Position numbers and translations under genes: made by a program. Positions 25,709 through 35,146 of a stretch of 64,000 bases of DNA are shown piece after piece; the stretch's first letter is position 1, and the number at the start of each line of letters is the position of its first letter. The stretch covers positions 124,001 to 188,000 of the forward strand of contig NZ_JAEDXU010000009.1 of the NCBI RefSeq assembly GCF_017830045.1. The letters run 5' to 3'. The DNA is from Enterococcus larvae (GTDB taxonomy: Bacteria; Bacillota; Bacilli; Lactobacillales; Enterococcaceae). The notes under the pieces were generated by a model that saw only the letters and a program-made list of their open reading frames with translations, did not search any database and was not told where the DNA came from.

Positions 25709-26475
25709 GAGTGATTTGCTCCTTTCATTTCTACATTCCTTACAATGAGTTGAGCAATGGCTTGCTTTGTTTCAGCCGTTTCTGTCTGACCATCTGAATG
25801 GATCAGGATTCCACGATGTTTTTCACCGTGAATGGTTTCAAGATTATTTGCCAAAACAAAATCGCATTGATTCTTCTTCAAAGTAGTGGTGCCTACATTG
25901 ATCAGTTCATTTTCAGAAACACCGACGAGTAATTTAAATCCAACTAAAACAGTGGTTGGTTGTTTTTCTCGAATTATAGAGATTATTTTAGGATTTTTTT
26001 TCAGGAAAAGCAAGAGACGTTCTGTATTTGACGAGATTTTTTTTTCTTTTTGTTCCTGTGTGCCTAATTGCTCCATTACTTTTTTGACTGTTTCTTCTAA
26101 AGCTGATTGTGTGAAATCCTGCTGATCTGCTAATGATTTCGCAAGAGCTGTGGTCAATGCTTCTTCAGGAATACTTGTTTCACTTGAGAAGTCACTGACA
26201 GCCATGCTATGGATGATTCCGTCGAAGACCTGCTCGGATAATAGCTGGTTCATTTTGCTCAACAAGTCTTCTGTTGTCTCAATTTGTTCTATCGTTACAT
26301 GTTCAGATTGTTCTGGTTTGACAGCGTAAGGGGTGGTCAAATAGGTTACTTGATGCCCGTGTGCCAGAAATTCTTCAGAGATAGCTTTACCCAAGCGTCC
26401 AGTAGAATGATTTGTGATCGAGCGGACATTGTCTATTTTCTCTGAGGTTCCACCTGCAGTGACTAGTATATTCAT
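25705..26475 (-). CDS. coaB: Phosphopantothenate-cysteine ligase (CoaB)
   Basis: A 256-residue ligase that joins 4'-phosphopantothenate and cysteine. It starts VTAGGTSEKIDNVRSITNHS with the nucleotide-binding STGRLGK, and has SMAVSDF and the conserved lysine in VLVGFKLL. A separate gene rather than a fusion, directly ahead of coaC (4-bp overlap) and then panT, forming one short coenzyme A operon. The reductase gene upstream ends 23 bp from the other side, so these may share a transcript. Confidence 0.94.
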   Translation of the reverse strand: MNILVTAGGTSEKIDNVRSITNHSTGRLGKAISEEFLAHGHQVTYLTTPYAVKPEQSEHVTIEQIETTEDLLSKMNQLLSEQVFDGIIHSMAVSDFSSETSIPEEALTTALAKSLADQQDFTQSALEETVKKVMEQLGTQEQKEKKISSNTERLLLFLKKNPKIISIIREKQPTTVLVGFKLLVGVSENELINVGTTTLKKNQCDFVLANNLETIHGEKHRGILIHSDGQTETAETKQAIAQLIVRNVEMKGANHS

Positions 26476-26498
26476 TTTTCCAACTCCTTGCTTTATTC

Positions 26499-27488
26499 TT
26501 AAAACTTGATGATCGTTCGACCAACATGCTGTCCTTTTTGTAGGGCATCAAAAACGTTCGGTGCTTCTTCTAAAGTGATTTCATTGATCAGCGCTTGCTC
26601 GGCACTATTTAAATCAGCAGCAAGGCGCTGCCAAATTTTTTGTCGTTTGTCCATCGGTACATTGACAGAATCGATACCTAGAAGTGCAACATTTCTTAAA
26701 ATAAATGGCAGGACTGTTGTGTTTAGTCCAAGTCCGCCGGCATTACCACAGGCAGTGACGCTTCCGCCGTAATTGATCAGGGGCAGTACTGCTGCTAGGG
26801 TGTCCCCACCCACAGTATCTAATGCAAAATCAAACAGCTGTTTTCCTAATGGTCGGATTTTTTCCGGCATGAATTCTTCATGTAAAAGGACTTCAGAAGC
26901 TCCTAATTGCTGCAGCTTATTAATAGTATCTTTTTTTCTGGTTAAAGCAGTGATGTTTTTATAGCCTAAGCCCTTCAACATGGCAATACTCAGTGAAGCC
27001 ACACCACCAGATGCTCCAGTCACAAGGATGCGGGCTTCTTTATTTTCTGAGAGTCCGTTCCTTTCAAGGGCATCAATACACAAGGCTGCTGTAAATCCGG
27101 CAGTTCCAATGATCATTGCTGATTTTTCAGACAGCTGATCGGGAAGCGGCACGACCCATTCAGCTGGGACCCGTACGTATTCTGAGAAACCACCTGTATG
27201 ACTGACGCCTAGTCCGAAGCCTGTAATCAGTACCTTATCGTTTGCTGTGAAGCGGCTATCATCTGAAGAAACGACTGTTCCACTGACATCAATTCCGGGA
27301 ATCATTGGGTAGTTACGAATAACTCCGCCATTTTTCATGACTGCCAAGGAATCCTTGAAGTTGATTGAAGAGTAGCTTGTTTTGATCAATACGTTTCCTT
27401 CTGATAAATCATCAAGCGTGATCATCTGAATATCGGATGTGATCTCTCCGTCGATTTCTTGAATAAGAAGTGCAGAAAACTTTTCCAT
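26499..27488 (-). CDS. YhdH/YhfP-family quinone (acryloyl-CoA type) reductase
   Basis: A 329-residue medium-chain dehydrogenase/reductase without zinc ligands. It has SSINFKDSLAV, PMIPGIDVSGTV, IIGTAGFTAALCIDALE and the Rossmann motif VTGASGGVASLSIAML. The family reduces activated double bonds with NADPH (YhdH/AcuI acts on acryloyl-CoA). The start is ATG 27488 with GGAGG just before it; the frame runs another 30 codons upstream but with no ribosome site. Relation to the CoA genes downstream is only positional. Confidence 0.85.
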   Translation of the reverse strand: MEKFSALLIQEIDGEITSDIQMITLDDLSEGNVLIKTSYSSINFKDSLAVMKNGGVIRNYPMIPGIDVSGTVVSSDDSRFTANDKVLITGFGLGVSHTGGFSEYVRVPAEWVVPLPDQLSEKSAMIIGTAGFTAALCIDALERNGLSENKEARILVTGASGGVASLSIAMLKGLGYKNITALTRKKDTINKLQQLGASEVLLHEEFMPEKIRPLGKQLFDFALDTVGGDTLAAVLPLINYGGSVTACGNAGGLGLNTTVLPFILRNVALLGIDSVNVPMDKRQKIWQRLAADLNSAEQALINEITLEEAPNVFDALQKGQHVGRTIIKF

Positions 27489-27735
27489 AATGAACCTCCA
27501 CGTTATCATTAAATATGTTGATACTATCATATCATATTCTTGCTTTTTTCTTTCCAATTTCTTCCCTGTGTTTCTCAAGATTATTTATTGAAAAGAAATC
27601 ATCATTTTTTTTAATAAAATGGTTGCTATTTTTACAAAAGTCCGTATACTGAAAAAAGGTTAAATTAAACTCCTTGTTTAGTATTAGTAAACTTTGTAGG
27701 ATTTAATAAAAAAATGATCAAGATGGGGTGAGTGA

Positions 27736-28278
27736 ATGGAGATTGGCGAGAAGCTGAAGAATCTTCGGATTCAAAAAAATCTAACACAGGAAGAGCTGGG
27801 GGAACGAACAGACCTGACAAAGGGGTATATCTCACAGCTTGAACGTGATTTAAGCTCACCTTCTATGGAGACATTTTTCAATATACTAGAGGTTCTGGGT
27901 GTGACACCGGAGGAATTTTTCAGTGAGGATAATACTGAGCAGAAGATCGTGTACGGTGAACAGGACTGTACCTATTATCAAGATGAGGATAATGGTTATC
28001 AGCTAAAATGGTTGATCCCGGAATCCAACGAAAAAGAAATGGAACCTGTTCTTTTAACGTTTGACAAGGATGGCGAATATAAGAATTTTGAACCTTCACT
28101 TTCAGAGACGTTTATTTTTGTACTGGAGGGTTCGGTATCGTTAATTCTTGGAGAAGTCAGTCATACGGCGAAAAAGGGTGAAGCAATTTACTACGAGGCG
28201 ACAGAACCTCATCAACTAATAAACAAGTCAAAAGGAAAAAGCCGAGTGCTGATCGTGGCGACTGAATCTTATCTGTGA
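27736..28278 (+). CDS. XRE-family regulator with cupin domain (PuuR type), polyamine operon
   Basis: A 180-residue regulator: helix-turn-helix at residues 1-60 ([20 protein letters not shown], then [19 protein letters not shown]) and a cupin domain in the C-terminal half ([35 protein letters not shown]). PuuR-type proteins sense polyamines or related ligands. It is translated just ahead of potA and is the likely regulator of the potABCD genes, an arrangement common in lactic acid bacteria. ATG 27736 follows GATGGGGTGAG. Confidence 0.9.
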   Translation: MEIGEKLKNLRIQKNLTQEELGERTDLTKGYISQLERDLSSPSMETFFNILEVLGVTPEEFFSEDNTEQKIVYGEQDCTYYQDEDNGYQLKWLIPESNEKEMEPVLLTFDKDGEYKNFEPSLSETFIFVLEGSVSLILGEVSHTAKKGEAIYYEATEPHQLINKSKGKSRVLIVATESYL

Positions 28279-28295
28279 TTTGGAGGAATGAAGAA

Positions 28296-29384
28296 GTGGG
28301 AAAGACAATTATTTCGTTTGAAGATGTTGTGAAGCAGTATGACGATGATGAGCTGGTATTGAAAAACGTCAGCTTTGAAATAGAAGAAGGAAAATTTTAT
28401 ACGCTGCTGGGACCTTCAGGCTGCGGCAAAACAACTATCTTAAGAATCTTAGCTGGTTTTACAGATGTCAGTGAAGGAGATGTTTATTTTGACGGTAGTC
28501 GAATCAATGATGTGCCGGCGAATAAGCGACCAGTAAATACAGTTTTTCAGGATTATGCCTTATTTCCTCATATGAATGTATTCGATAATGTTGCGTTTGG
28601 GCTGAAAATAAAAAAAATGCCAAAGCAGGAAATCGAGAAGAAGGTGATGGATGCACTGCGTATGGTACAGCTTCCCGGCTATGAAAAAAGAGAAATCAGT
28701 GAAATGTCCGGAGGTCAAAGACAGCGGGTGGCAATCGCTCGGGCAATCGTCAATGAGCCGAAGGTTCTATTGCTGGATGAGCCGTTATCGGCTCTAGATC
28801 TAAAGCTGCGTACTGCGATGCAATATGAACTGAGAGAGCTGCAGCAGCGATTAGGAATCACTTTTATTTTTGTTACCCATGATCAGGAAGAAGCGTTGGC
28901 GATGAGTGATGAGATATTTGTCATGAATAAAGGGGAAATCGTTCAAAGCGGAACACCTGTAGATATTTATGATGAGCCGATCAATCACTTTGTAGCTAAT
29001 TTTGTTGGAGAAAGCAACATTGTTGCCGGTCGAATGATCGAAGATAATCTGGTTGAATTTGTCGGGAAACGATTTGAGTGTGTGGATGGCGGAATGCGTC
29101 CAAATGAAGCCGTTGAGGTTGTCTTACGTCCTGAGGACCTTACAATCACAACAAAGGATAAGGGGAAATTGATTGTAACTGTGGATACACAGCTTTTCCG
29201 TGGTGTCCATTACGAGATCGTTTGTCATGATGAGCATGAGAATGAATGGGTGGTTCATTCAACAAGAAAGGCGGTAGAAGGATCACAGGTCGGTTTGGTT
29301 TTTGAGCCGGAGGATATTCACGTGATGCGCTTCAATGAGTCTGAGGAAGACTTTGATGCTCGTCTGGAAAGCTATGAAGAGTAG
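28296..29384 (+). CDS. potA: Spermidine/putrescine ABC transporter ATPase PotA
   Basis: A 362-residue ATPase with Walker [10 protein letters not shown], signature MSGGQRQR, Walker [13 protein letters not shown] and the H-loop VTHDQEE, followed by a TOBE domain (about 275-350). GTG 28296 is preceded by TTTGGAGG at 9 bases; a GTG at 28275 overlaps the regulator's stop but has no ribosome site. It energises polyamine uptake with PotB, PotC and PotD. Confidence 0.94.
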   Translation: MGKTIISFEDVVKQYDDDELVLKNVSFEIEEGKFYTLLGPSGCGKTTILRILAGFTDVSEGDVYFDGSRINDVPANKRPVNTVFQDYALFPHMNVFDNVAFGLKIKKMPKQEIEKKVMDALRMVQLPGYEKREISEMSGGQRQRVAIARAIVNEPKVLLLDEPLSALDLKLRTAMQYELRELQQRLGITFIFVTHDQEEALAMSDEIFVMNKGEIVQSGTPVDIYDEPINHFVANFVGESNIVAGRMIEDNLVEFVGKRFECVDGGMRPNEAVEVVLRPEDLTITTKDKGKLIVTVDTQLFRGVHYEIVCHDEHENEWVVHSTRKAVEGSQVGLVFEPEDIHVMRFNESEEDFDARLESYEE

Positions 29385-29394
29385 GAGGTAAAAA

Positions 29395-30204
29395 ATGAAA
29401 ACAGTACGTCGAATCTATTCGGTTCCTTACGCTTTATGGCTGATGCTTTTTGTGATCGCCCCAGTTTTGATGATCGTCTATCAATCTTTTTTTGATATGA
29501 ACGGGCAATTTACATTAATGAACTACCAAACATATTTTACATCAGGCACTTATTTGGCAATGACCTTCAACTCTGTTTGGTATGCGTTTTTGATCACACT
29601 TGTGACTTTGCTGATCAGCTATCCAACTGCTTATTTTCTGACAAGGCTGCAGCACAAGCAGCTATGGCTGATGTTGGTCATCTTGCCGACTTGGGTCAAT
29701 CTTTTGCTAAAGGCTTACGCCTTCATCGGGATTTTCAGTATGCATGGAACAGTTAATCAGTTTTTGAACTTTATGGGGATTGGTTCACAGCAGATTCTGT
29801 TTACAGATTTCAGTTTTCTTTTTGTAGCGGCATACATAGAGCTGCCCTTCATGATCATGCCGATTTTCAATGCGTTGGAGGAAATGAATCCATCTTTGAT
29901 CAGTGCTAGTCGAGATTTAGGTGCCAATAGTGCTGAGACATTTCGTCGAGTGATTTTTCCTCTGTCATTGAATGGAGTGAAAAGCGGTGTTCAAGCTGTC
30001 TTTATTCCGTCGTTGTCACTGTTCATGTTGACACGTCTGATTGGAGGGAATCGAGTGATCACTTTGGGAACTGCGATTGAACAGCATTTTCTAGTCACAC
30101 AGAACTGGGGGATGGGCTCAACGATTGGTGTAGTATTGATTGTTGCGATGGTAGCGGTCATGATCTTAACAGGCGAGAAGAAAAAAGGAGGTAAGGTCAA
30201 ATGA
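29395..30204 (+). CDS. potB: Spermidine/putrescine ABC transporter permease PotB
   Basis: A 269-residue permease with six hydrophobic segments. The EAA-like coupling loop is ISASRDLGANSAETFRRVIF, matched by the periplasmic FTLMNYQTYF that begins the Pot permease core. Ten bases after potA, and its stop overlaps the potC start by 4 bp. Confidence 0.93.
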   Translation: MKTVRRIYSVPYALWLMLFVIAPVLMIVYQSFFDMNGQFTLMNYQTYFTSGTYLAMTFNSVWYAFLITLVTLLISYPTAYFLTRLQHKQLWLMLVILPTWVNLLLKAYAFIGIFSMHGTVNQFLNFMGIGSQQILFTDFSFLFVAAYIELPFMIMPIFNALEEMNPSLISASRDLGANSAETFRRVIFPLSLNGVKSGVQAVFIPSLSLFMLTRLIGGNRVITLGTAIEQHFLVTQNWGMGSTIGVVLIVAMVAVMILTGEKKKGGKVK

Positions 30205-31037
30205 TTAGAAAAAGATTCAAATGGTCGAATGTTTACCTTATCCTTGTATTTTTACTACTCTATGCACCAATTTTCTATTTGATTCTTTTTTCCTTTAATG
30301 ATGGGGAAACGATGAACAAGTTTACCGGCTTTACATTGGCAAATTACTCAGCAGTGTTTGAGGACACACGCTTGCTGATCATCGTATTGAATACCTTTCT
30401 ACTAGCCTTTTTATCGGCGTTGATTGCTACGATCATCGGAACCTTTGGGGCAATGGCAATTTATTACACAAAAGGCCGTCGCAGTCGGACAGCGTTACTA
30501 AGCTTCAATAATATATTATTGGTGTCGCCGGATGTTATCATCGGCGCCAGCTTTCTGATCTTTTTTACAGCAGTTGGTTTTATCAGCCTTGGTTTTACAA
30601 GTGTTCTGCTGTCCCATATTGCTTTCAGCATTCCAATCGTTGTTCTGATGGTTCTGCCGAAGCTGCAGGAGATGAACGATTCTATGGTGGACGCAGCGAG
30701 GGATCTCGGCGCTAGTAATTTTCAGGTGTTGAAAAATATCGTGCTGCCGTATCTGTCTCCGGGAATCATTGCCGGCTACTTTATGGCTTTTACGTATTCA
30801 CTGGATGATTTCGCTGTAACATTCTTTGTGACAGGTAATGGCTTTACCACTCTTTCTGTTGAAATCTATTCTCGAGCAAGACAGGGGATCAGCTTGGAAA
30901 TCAATGCGTTAAGTGCGCTGGTCTTTCTATTCTCAATGATTCTTGTGATCGGCTATTACTTTATCAGTAAGGACAACACATCCAAACGTATGAAGAAGCT
31001 GCGCCGTGAACAAAGAGAGGTGGCGAAGCTATCATGA
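30201..31037 (+). CDS. potC: Spermidine/putrescine ABC transporter permease PotC
   Basis: A 278-residue permease with six hydrophobic segments, FSFNDGETMNKFTGFTLANY after the first helix and the coupling loop VDAARDLGASNFQVLKNIVL. It pairs with PotB. The stop overlaps the potD start (ATGA). Confidence 0.93.
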   Translation: MIRKRFKWSNVYLILVFLLLYAPIFYLILFSFNDGETMNKFTGFTLANYSAVFEDTRLLIIVLNTFLLAFLSALIATIIGTFGAMAIYYTKGRRSRTALLSFNNILLVSPDVIIGASFLIFFTAVGFISLGFTSVLLSHIAFSIPIVVLMVLPKLQEMNDSMVDAARDLGASNFQVLKNIVLPYLSPGIIAGYFMAFTYSLDDFAVTFFVTGNGFTTLSVEIYSRARQGISLEINALSALVFLFSMILVIGYYFISKDNTSKRMKKLRREQREVAKLS

Positions 31038-32107
31038 AAAAATTGAATTCGCTATTTCTCGGCATTCTCTTGATTATTCTGGTTCTATTTTTGGGTGTTG
31101 GTCAACTAGAGCGTGCCAGTGGTATGGCTGGGGCAGATACGTTGACAATCTATAACTGGGGAGACTACATCGATCCGCAGCTGATCAAAGAGTTTGAGAA
31201 AGAAACTGGCTACAAGGTCAATTATGAAACTTTTGATTCCAATGAGGCGATGTTCACAAAGATTCAACAGGGTGGTACGGCTTATGATATCACGATTCCA
31301 TCTGAGTATATGATTCAAAAAATGATCAGTGAGGATATGCTCTTGAAAATCGATCAGTCGAAGCTGACAGGTCTGGAAAATATTGATGAACGATTTTTGA
31401 ATCTGGATTTTGATCCCAACAATAATTACTCAATTCCCTATTTCTGGGGCACCTTGGGGATCATCTATAATGACAAGTTTATTGACGGAGAAAAAATTCA
31501 AGAATGGGATGATTTATGGCGTCCGGAGTTGAAAGATAATCTGATGCTGATCGATGGCGCTCGCGAGGTTATGGGCTTGTCATTGAACAGCCTCGGGTAT
31601 TCTCTCAATAGTAAGAATGGAAAAGAGCTGGCAGAGGCTTCTGATAAGCTGAACAAGCTGACTGATAATGTTAAGGCAATTGTTGCCGATGAAATCAAGA
31701 TGTACATGATCAACGAAGAAAGTGCTGTTGCAGTATCCTTTTCAGGAGAAGCCGCAGAAATGCTGGATGGCAATGAGCATTTACACTATGTGATTCCGTC
31801 TCAAGGCTCGAACTTATGGTTCGATAATATCGTTATTCCAAAAACGGCGAAGAACATTGATGGCGCATATGCATTTATCAACTTCATGCTGCGTCCGGAA
31901 ATTGCAGCCCAAAATGCAGAATATATTGGGTACTCTACGCCGAACAAGAAAGCAGAAGCCTTATTGCCAAAGGAAATCTCTGAGGACGAACAATTTTATC
32001 CAGATGACGAAACGATTTCCCGCTTGGAAGTCTACGAAGACCTCGGCTCAGAATACTTGGAAATCTATAATGATCTGTTTTTGGAATTTAAGATGTATAG
32101 GAGGTAG
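31034..32107 (+). CDS. potD: Polyamine-binding protein PotD
   Basis: A 357-residue extracellular binding protein. After a hydrophobic N-terminal segment (about residues 5-24) comes LTIYNWGDYIDPQLIKEFEK, the start of the PotD fold, then YETFDSNEAMFTKI, YFWGTLGIIYND and WDDLWRPELK. There is no lipobox cysteine, so it is held by the uncleaved N-terminal helix or released, as in pneumococcal PotD. Last gene of the polyamine operon, followed by two terminators. Confidence 0.93.
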   Translation: MKKLNSLFLGILLIILVLFLGVGQLERASGMAGADTLTIYNWGDYIDPQLIKEFEKETGYKVNYETFDSNEAMFTKIQQGGTAYDITIPSEYMIQKMISEDMLLKIDQSKLTGLENIDERFLNLDFDPNNNYSIPYFWGTLGIIYNDKFIDGEKIQEWDDLWRPELKDNLMLIDGAREVMGLSLNSLGYSLNSKNGKELAEASDKLNKLTDNVKAIVADEIKMYMINEESAVAVSFSGEAAEMLDGNEHLHYVIPSQGSNLWFDNIVIPKTAKNIDGAYAFINFMLRPEIAAQNAEYIGYSTPNKKAEALLPKEISEDEQFYPDDETISRLEVYEDLGSEYLEIYNDLFLEFKMYRR

Positions 32108-32144
32108 GTGAAGACTCACTTAAAATGAGGTTCATTCAATAAAA

Positions 32145-32177
32145 AACTGAAAGCCACTATTTTAGCTTTCAGTTTTC
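32145..32177 (+). terminator. Terminator 1 after potD
   Basis: ACTGAAAGC pairs with GCTTTCAGT and is followed by TTT. Confidence 0.78.
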
Positions 32178-32179
32178 TA

Positions 32180-32208
32180 CAAAAAGCGACGAGTTTGTCG
32201 CTTTTTTT
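32180..32208 (+). terminator. Terminator 2 after potD
   Basis: AAAAGCGAC pairs with GTCGCTTTT and a seven-T run follows; a second, stronger stop three bases after the first. In the remaining gap an inverted repeat AATCAGTGTT / AACACTGATT (about 32351-32380) is the only other structure. Confidence 0.85.
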
Positions 32209-32423
32209 GCAATTTTTATTAGGAAAATCTGTTATAAATCAGATTTTGTAGTGACAAAGCTATATTGATTATAAAAGAAATCAAAACATTACTAGTGGCA
32301 CTTTAAGGATGAATGAAAAGAAGTGCTGATTTATCAGTTTCCAATCAGTGTTTACTCACAGCGAACACTGATTAAAACCAGTTGAGGATAACGAATCAAA
32401 GCCTTCAGTTTCTCTCAGATTAT

Positions 32424-33224
32424 TTATTTGTTTAGAGTAAATGCTTCGCCTGCTGCTAATACATGGATTCTATCTGGATTGATCACTTTACCGTAAAGAT
32501 CATTCGGGTCACCATTAAAGACATTCATTGCTGGGGCATCAACTGTCCCCCAGTGGGATAGAATCAGTGCAGCATTAGGATAAGTATTCGCAAGTAAAAC
32601 AGCATTATCAAATCCTATATGCCATTCATTATCAGAAAAATCGAAAAGGATTGCATCTGGTTCTGGCATCTCTAAATGACTCTGTAAAAGCTTTGAATCA
32701 CTAGGCACCCAGAATGTACCATCCGGTGTTTCAATCCAAAATCCGCAATAGTCTTCACGTTTAAACTCACGGTCAAATTTTGTTGTTTCGTTTTGCCATA
32801 AATGGTTTGCAGGAGTTAATGTGATTTTGATTTGTCCATGATCAATCGTTTCATCAATATCATGTCCATGGGCGTTTCCACCAATTTTTTCTTTGAATAA
32901 TTCGGCCACATATTTCGGGGCATGTATTGATTTCGTCATCGGAACAAGCCTTTTTAGTGTATCTAAACTAAAATGATCATTATCAGAATGAGTAATCAAT
33001 ATAGTATCTAAATGAGGGATTTCATCGGCTTTGATCGGCATGTCAATCAATAAAGGCAGATCAAATCCTTCAAGAACAGGATCAATCATCATGCAATACC
33101 CTCGGCTATTCAATAAAACACCGGAATTTCCTAGCCATCGAATGACAGTTCCATCGCTTTTTAAAAAGGCTTCAGAATCAAAAAGAACTGTTTGTGGTGG
33201 AATGGCTTGATTATATTTTGTCAT
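32424..33224 (-). CDS. Metallo-beta-lactamase fold hydrolase (UlaG-like)
   Basis: A 266-residue MBL-fold protein with the motif ITHSDNDHFS (H-x-D-x-D-H, the variant shared with UlaG-type lactonases), then VPSDSKL and a late His in ILSHWGTVD. UlaG acts on L-ascorbate 6-phosphate lactone, but many homologues have unknown substrates, so only the fold is claimed. GAGGAG precedes the start on the minus strand. It is divergent from the RpiR gene across a 337-bp gap. Confidence 0.82.
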   Translation of the reverse strand: MTKYNQAIPPQTVLFDSEAFLKSDGTVIRWLGNSGVLLNSRGYCMMIDPVLEGFDLPLLIDMPIKADEIPHLDTILITHSDNDHFSLDTLKRLVPMTKSIHAPKYVAELFKEKIGGNAHGHDIDETIDHGQIKITLTPANHLWQNETTKFDREFKREDYCGFWIETPDGTFWVPSDSKLLQSHLEMPEPDAILFDFSDNEWHIGFDNAVLLANTYPNAALILSHWGTVDAPAMNVFNGDPNDLYGKVINPDRIHVLAAGEAFTLNK

Positions 33225-33260
33225 TTAGAATACTCCTCTATTAAATTTTCCTGTTTTTTC

Positions 33261-33291
33261 TTGACTTGAAGTGCGCTGCACCATGTATTCT
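33261..33291 (+). promoter_or_regulatory. Promoter with 19-bp spacer (MerR-activated type)
   Basis: TTGACT (33261-33266) and TATTCT (33286-33291) are 19 bases apart and the spacer holds GTGC-GCT-GCAC. This over-long spacing with a dyad is the mark of promoters turned on by MerR-family activators. It is followed at once by AGGGA and a seven-codon frame (MKRFSII, 33313-33336), not by a full gene; the RpiR start is 270 bp away. No MerR gene is in this window. Confidence 0.5.
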
Positions 33292-33561
33292 ATTCCTGTA
33301 AGGGAAATCGTTATGAAACGGTTCTCAATTATTTAGATAGAATAGTTAGATTGTATTTTTGATAAGCGGCTACTTTCTCAAAATTATTATCAAAAAAAGG
33401 AATTGATAGCCCTCTGCCAAATACATAATGAAGCCAACACTGACTTTCTATCTAATCAAAAGACTGTTAGAATAATAAACACTAGTAAGTTTTTGATTGG
33501 AAAGATGAGGTAGCTATGACTATTTCAAAAATTTCTGATCTCATGAAAGGAGTGTTGCTGG

Positions 33562-34455
33562 ATGTATTTATTTCAACGTATTGAAGAAGCCGCTTTTAAG
33601 CAAAATGATGCACGACGGACGATTGGAGAATTTATTCTGGAACATAGAGATCAGCTTCAAGAGCTGAGTATGGAAGAAATTGCACAACAAACGTACACGT
33701 CAAAGCCGACATTAGTGAGATTTGCTAAATACTTTGATTATTCCGGATGGATGGAGTTCATGTATGCGTTTACTCATGAAGTTGCCTACCATGATGAAAA
33801 TGCTTATGCAGATGTAGACCCCAATTTCCCTTTTTCTGAGAAAGACAATTCCTTGGAGATGATCGAGAGTTTAGTAAATCTGAAGGTTCAAAGTATCAAA
33901 GACACAGTTTCATTATTAGCTTTAGATGATCTGAACAAAGCTGCTGAAATTATTAAAAATTCTGAAAATACAGTTATTTATGGAACAAGTCCAAATTATT
34001 ATTATGGTGAGCTGTTTAAAAGAAACTTATTGACTATTAACAAAAAAGCGTTTATGTCAAAATCCGGTGAGAGCGGAATAATCTCGCATACACTAACGTC
34101 AAATGACTGCGCAGTGATTATCTCTTACTCCGGGAATACTCCGGATGAAAATCCAGTCAATAATGTGAAAATACTAAGAAAAAACAACGTGCCGATCATT
34201 AGTATAACGAGTGGTGGAAAAAATTACCTTCGTGACCATTCAAATGTAGTTCTAAATATTTCCAGCAAAGAGAAGCTGTACTCAAAAATTTCAAACTATG
34301 CAACACAGGAATCTATTCTGTTTATTCTCGAAGTGCTGTATTCAAAAATTTTCGCACTAGATTATGAAGAGAATAAGAATAGAAAGATCAGCAACTCAAA
34401 ATTGTTGGAATCGAAGCGGACATCAAATTTTAAAGACCTGGCTGAAAAATTCTAG
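33562..34455 (+). CDS. MurR/RpiR-family transcriptional regulator
   Basis: A 297-residue regulator: an N-terminal helix-turn-helix of the RpiR kind (IGEFILEHRDQLQELSMEEI, TYTSKPTLVRFAKYF) and a SIS sugar-phosphate-binding domain (about residues 120-260, VIISYSGNTPDENPVNNVKI). The family senses phosphosugars. It most likely controls the beta-glucoside PTS and 6-phospho-beta-glucosidase downstream, ahead of which there are two palindromes. A short frame at 33516 with a moderate ribosome site overlaps its start and might couple translation. Confidence 0.88.
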   Translation: MYLFQRIEEAAFKQNDARRTIGEFILEHRDQLQELSMEEIAQQTYTSKPTLVRFAKYFDYSGWMEFMYAFTHEVAYHDENAYADVDPNFPFSEKDNSLEMIESLVNLKVQSIKDTVSLLALDDLNKAAEIIKNSENTVIYGTSPNYYYGELFKRNLLTINKKAFMSKSGESGIISHTLTSNDCAVIISYSGNTPDENPVNNVKILRKNNVPIISITSGGKNYLRDHSNVVLNISSKEKLYSKISNYATQESILFILEVLYSKIFALDYEENKNRKISNSKLLESKRTSNFKDLAEKF

Positions 34456-34481
34456 AAAAGCACCGATTCGGTGCTTTTTTC
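34456..34481 (+). terminator. Terminator after the RpiR gene
   Basis: AAAAGCACCGA pairs with TCGGTGCTTTT with a tiny loop and a T-run. It also separates the convergent phosphatase gene. Confidence 0.85.
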
Positions 34482-34484
34482 TGT

Positions 34485-35078
34485 TTATAAAATGGAAGTC
34501 ATCGTTGAAGGGTCAAGGATGTCTAAGAGTAAAAAAGTATTATCATAATAGTCAAAAGAAAATATAGCACAGTTAGGAAAATGAATCGGAATTTCTTTTT
34601 TTGGATCATTCCAGATTTTTCTCAGGAAATAAAAACAAGCACCATTATGAGATACTGCTAGAACCTGTTGATGGTCCGGTGTGTTCATTACCTTTGTCAA
34701 TGCTTCAACCATTCTTCCCTCAACATCCTGTGCACATTCTCCTCCGAACTGGGTATAGAAAGTTTCGAAATAGTCGGGTCCTTTTGGCTGCAGACTCGTT
34801 TGCTCACCCTCGTATAAACCAAAATTCATCTCTTTTATTTCTTTTAGTCGAGTGTAAGGTTTTCCGTTTGTGATGATTTCTAAGGTATCTGATGCACGTT
34901 CCTGTGTTGATGTGTAGAAATGGTCAAAATCAATTTGTTTCTCCTTAAAATAATCTCTCACTTGTTCTGCCTGCTGAATCCCTTTGGCAGTTAGCGGTGA
35001 ATCACACGCACCTTGAACTTTTCCTAATTTGTTAAAAAGTGTTTCACCATGACGAACTAGGTATAGTTTTTTTCTCAT
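34485..35078 (-). CDS. Histidine phosphatase family protein (first of two paralogs)
   Basis: A 197-residue member of the phosphoglycerate-mutase-like superfamily. The phospho-histidine lies in LVRHGET, the second histidine in AVSHNG; TSTQERASDTLEII is the usual second motif. It acts on an unknown phospho-ester, possibly a sugar phosphate given its setting. It resembles the protein at 38765 over its whole length, and the two flank the beta-glucoside operon. GGAGGG precedes the start, just behind a promoter with a 19-bp spacer. Confidence 0.87.
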   Translation of the reverse strand: MRKKLYLVRHGETLFNKLGKVQGACDSPLTAKGIQQAEQVRDYFKEKQIDFDHFYTSTQERASDTLEIITNGKPYTRLKEIKEMNFGLYEGEQTSLQPKGPDYFETFYTQFGGECAQDVEGRMVEALTKVMNTPDHQQVLAVSHNGACFYFLRKIWNDPKKEIPIHFPNCAIFSFDYYDNTFLLLDILDPSTMTSIL

Positions 35079-35099
35079 TGTTTTCCCTCCTTACAATCA

Positions 35100-35131
35100 A
35101 GTATACGACTTAACCTTTACTTGAGGTCAAG
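35100..35131 (-). promoter_or_regulatory. Promoter with 19-bp spacer and dyad, for the histidine phosphatase
   Basis: On the minus strand TTGACC (35130-35125) and TATACT (35105-35100) are 19 bases apart. The -35 region and spacer contain the inverted repeat CTTGACCT-N7-AGGTTAAG (7 of 8 pairs). This is the architecture of MerR-type activator sites. The gene starts 22 bp downstream, so the leader is very short. Confidence 0.55.
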
Positions 35132-35146
35132 CATATAAAGAAAATG

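Noticed and set aside
31034-32107. PotD lacking a lipobox cysteine as an anomaly
   Set aside because: Pneumococcal PotD, as I recall it, has the same cysteine-free N terminus, so this is normal for the group.
33313-33327. Possible cre site at the TGAAACGGTTCTCA sequence
   Set aside because: Against WTGNAANCGNWNNCW it lacks the central CG in the right place.
33516-33584. 22-codon frame MTISKISDLMKGVLLDVFISTY overlapping the RpiR start
   Set aside because: It has a moderate ribosome site (GATGAGGT) and could be a leader peptide, but length alone does not prove translation, so it was not listed as a gene.
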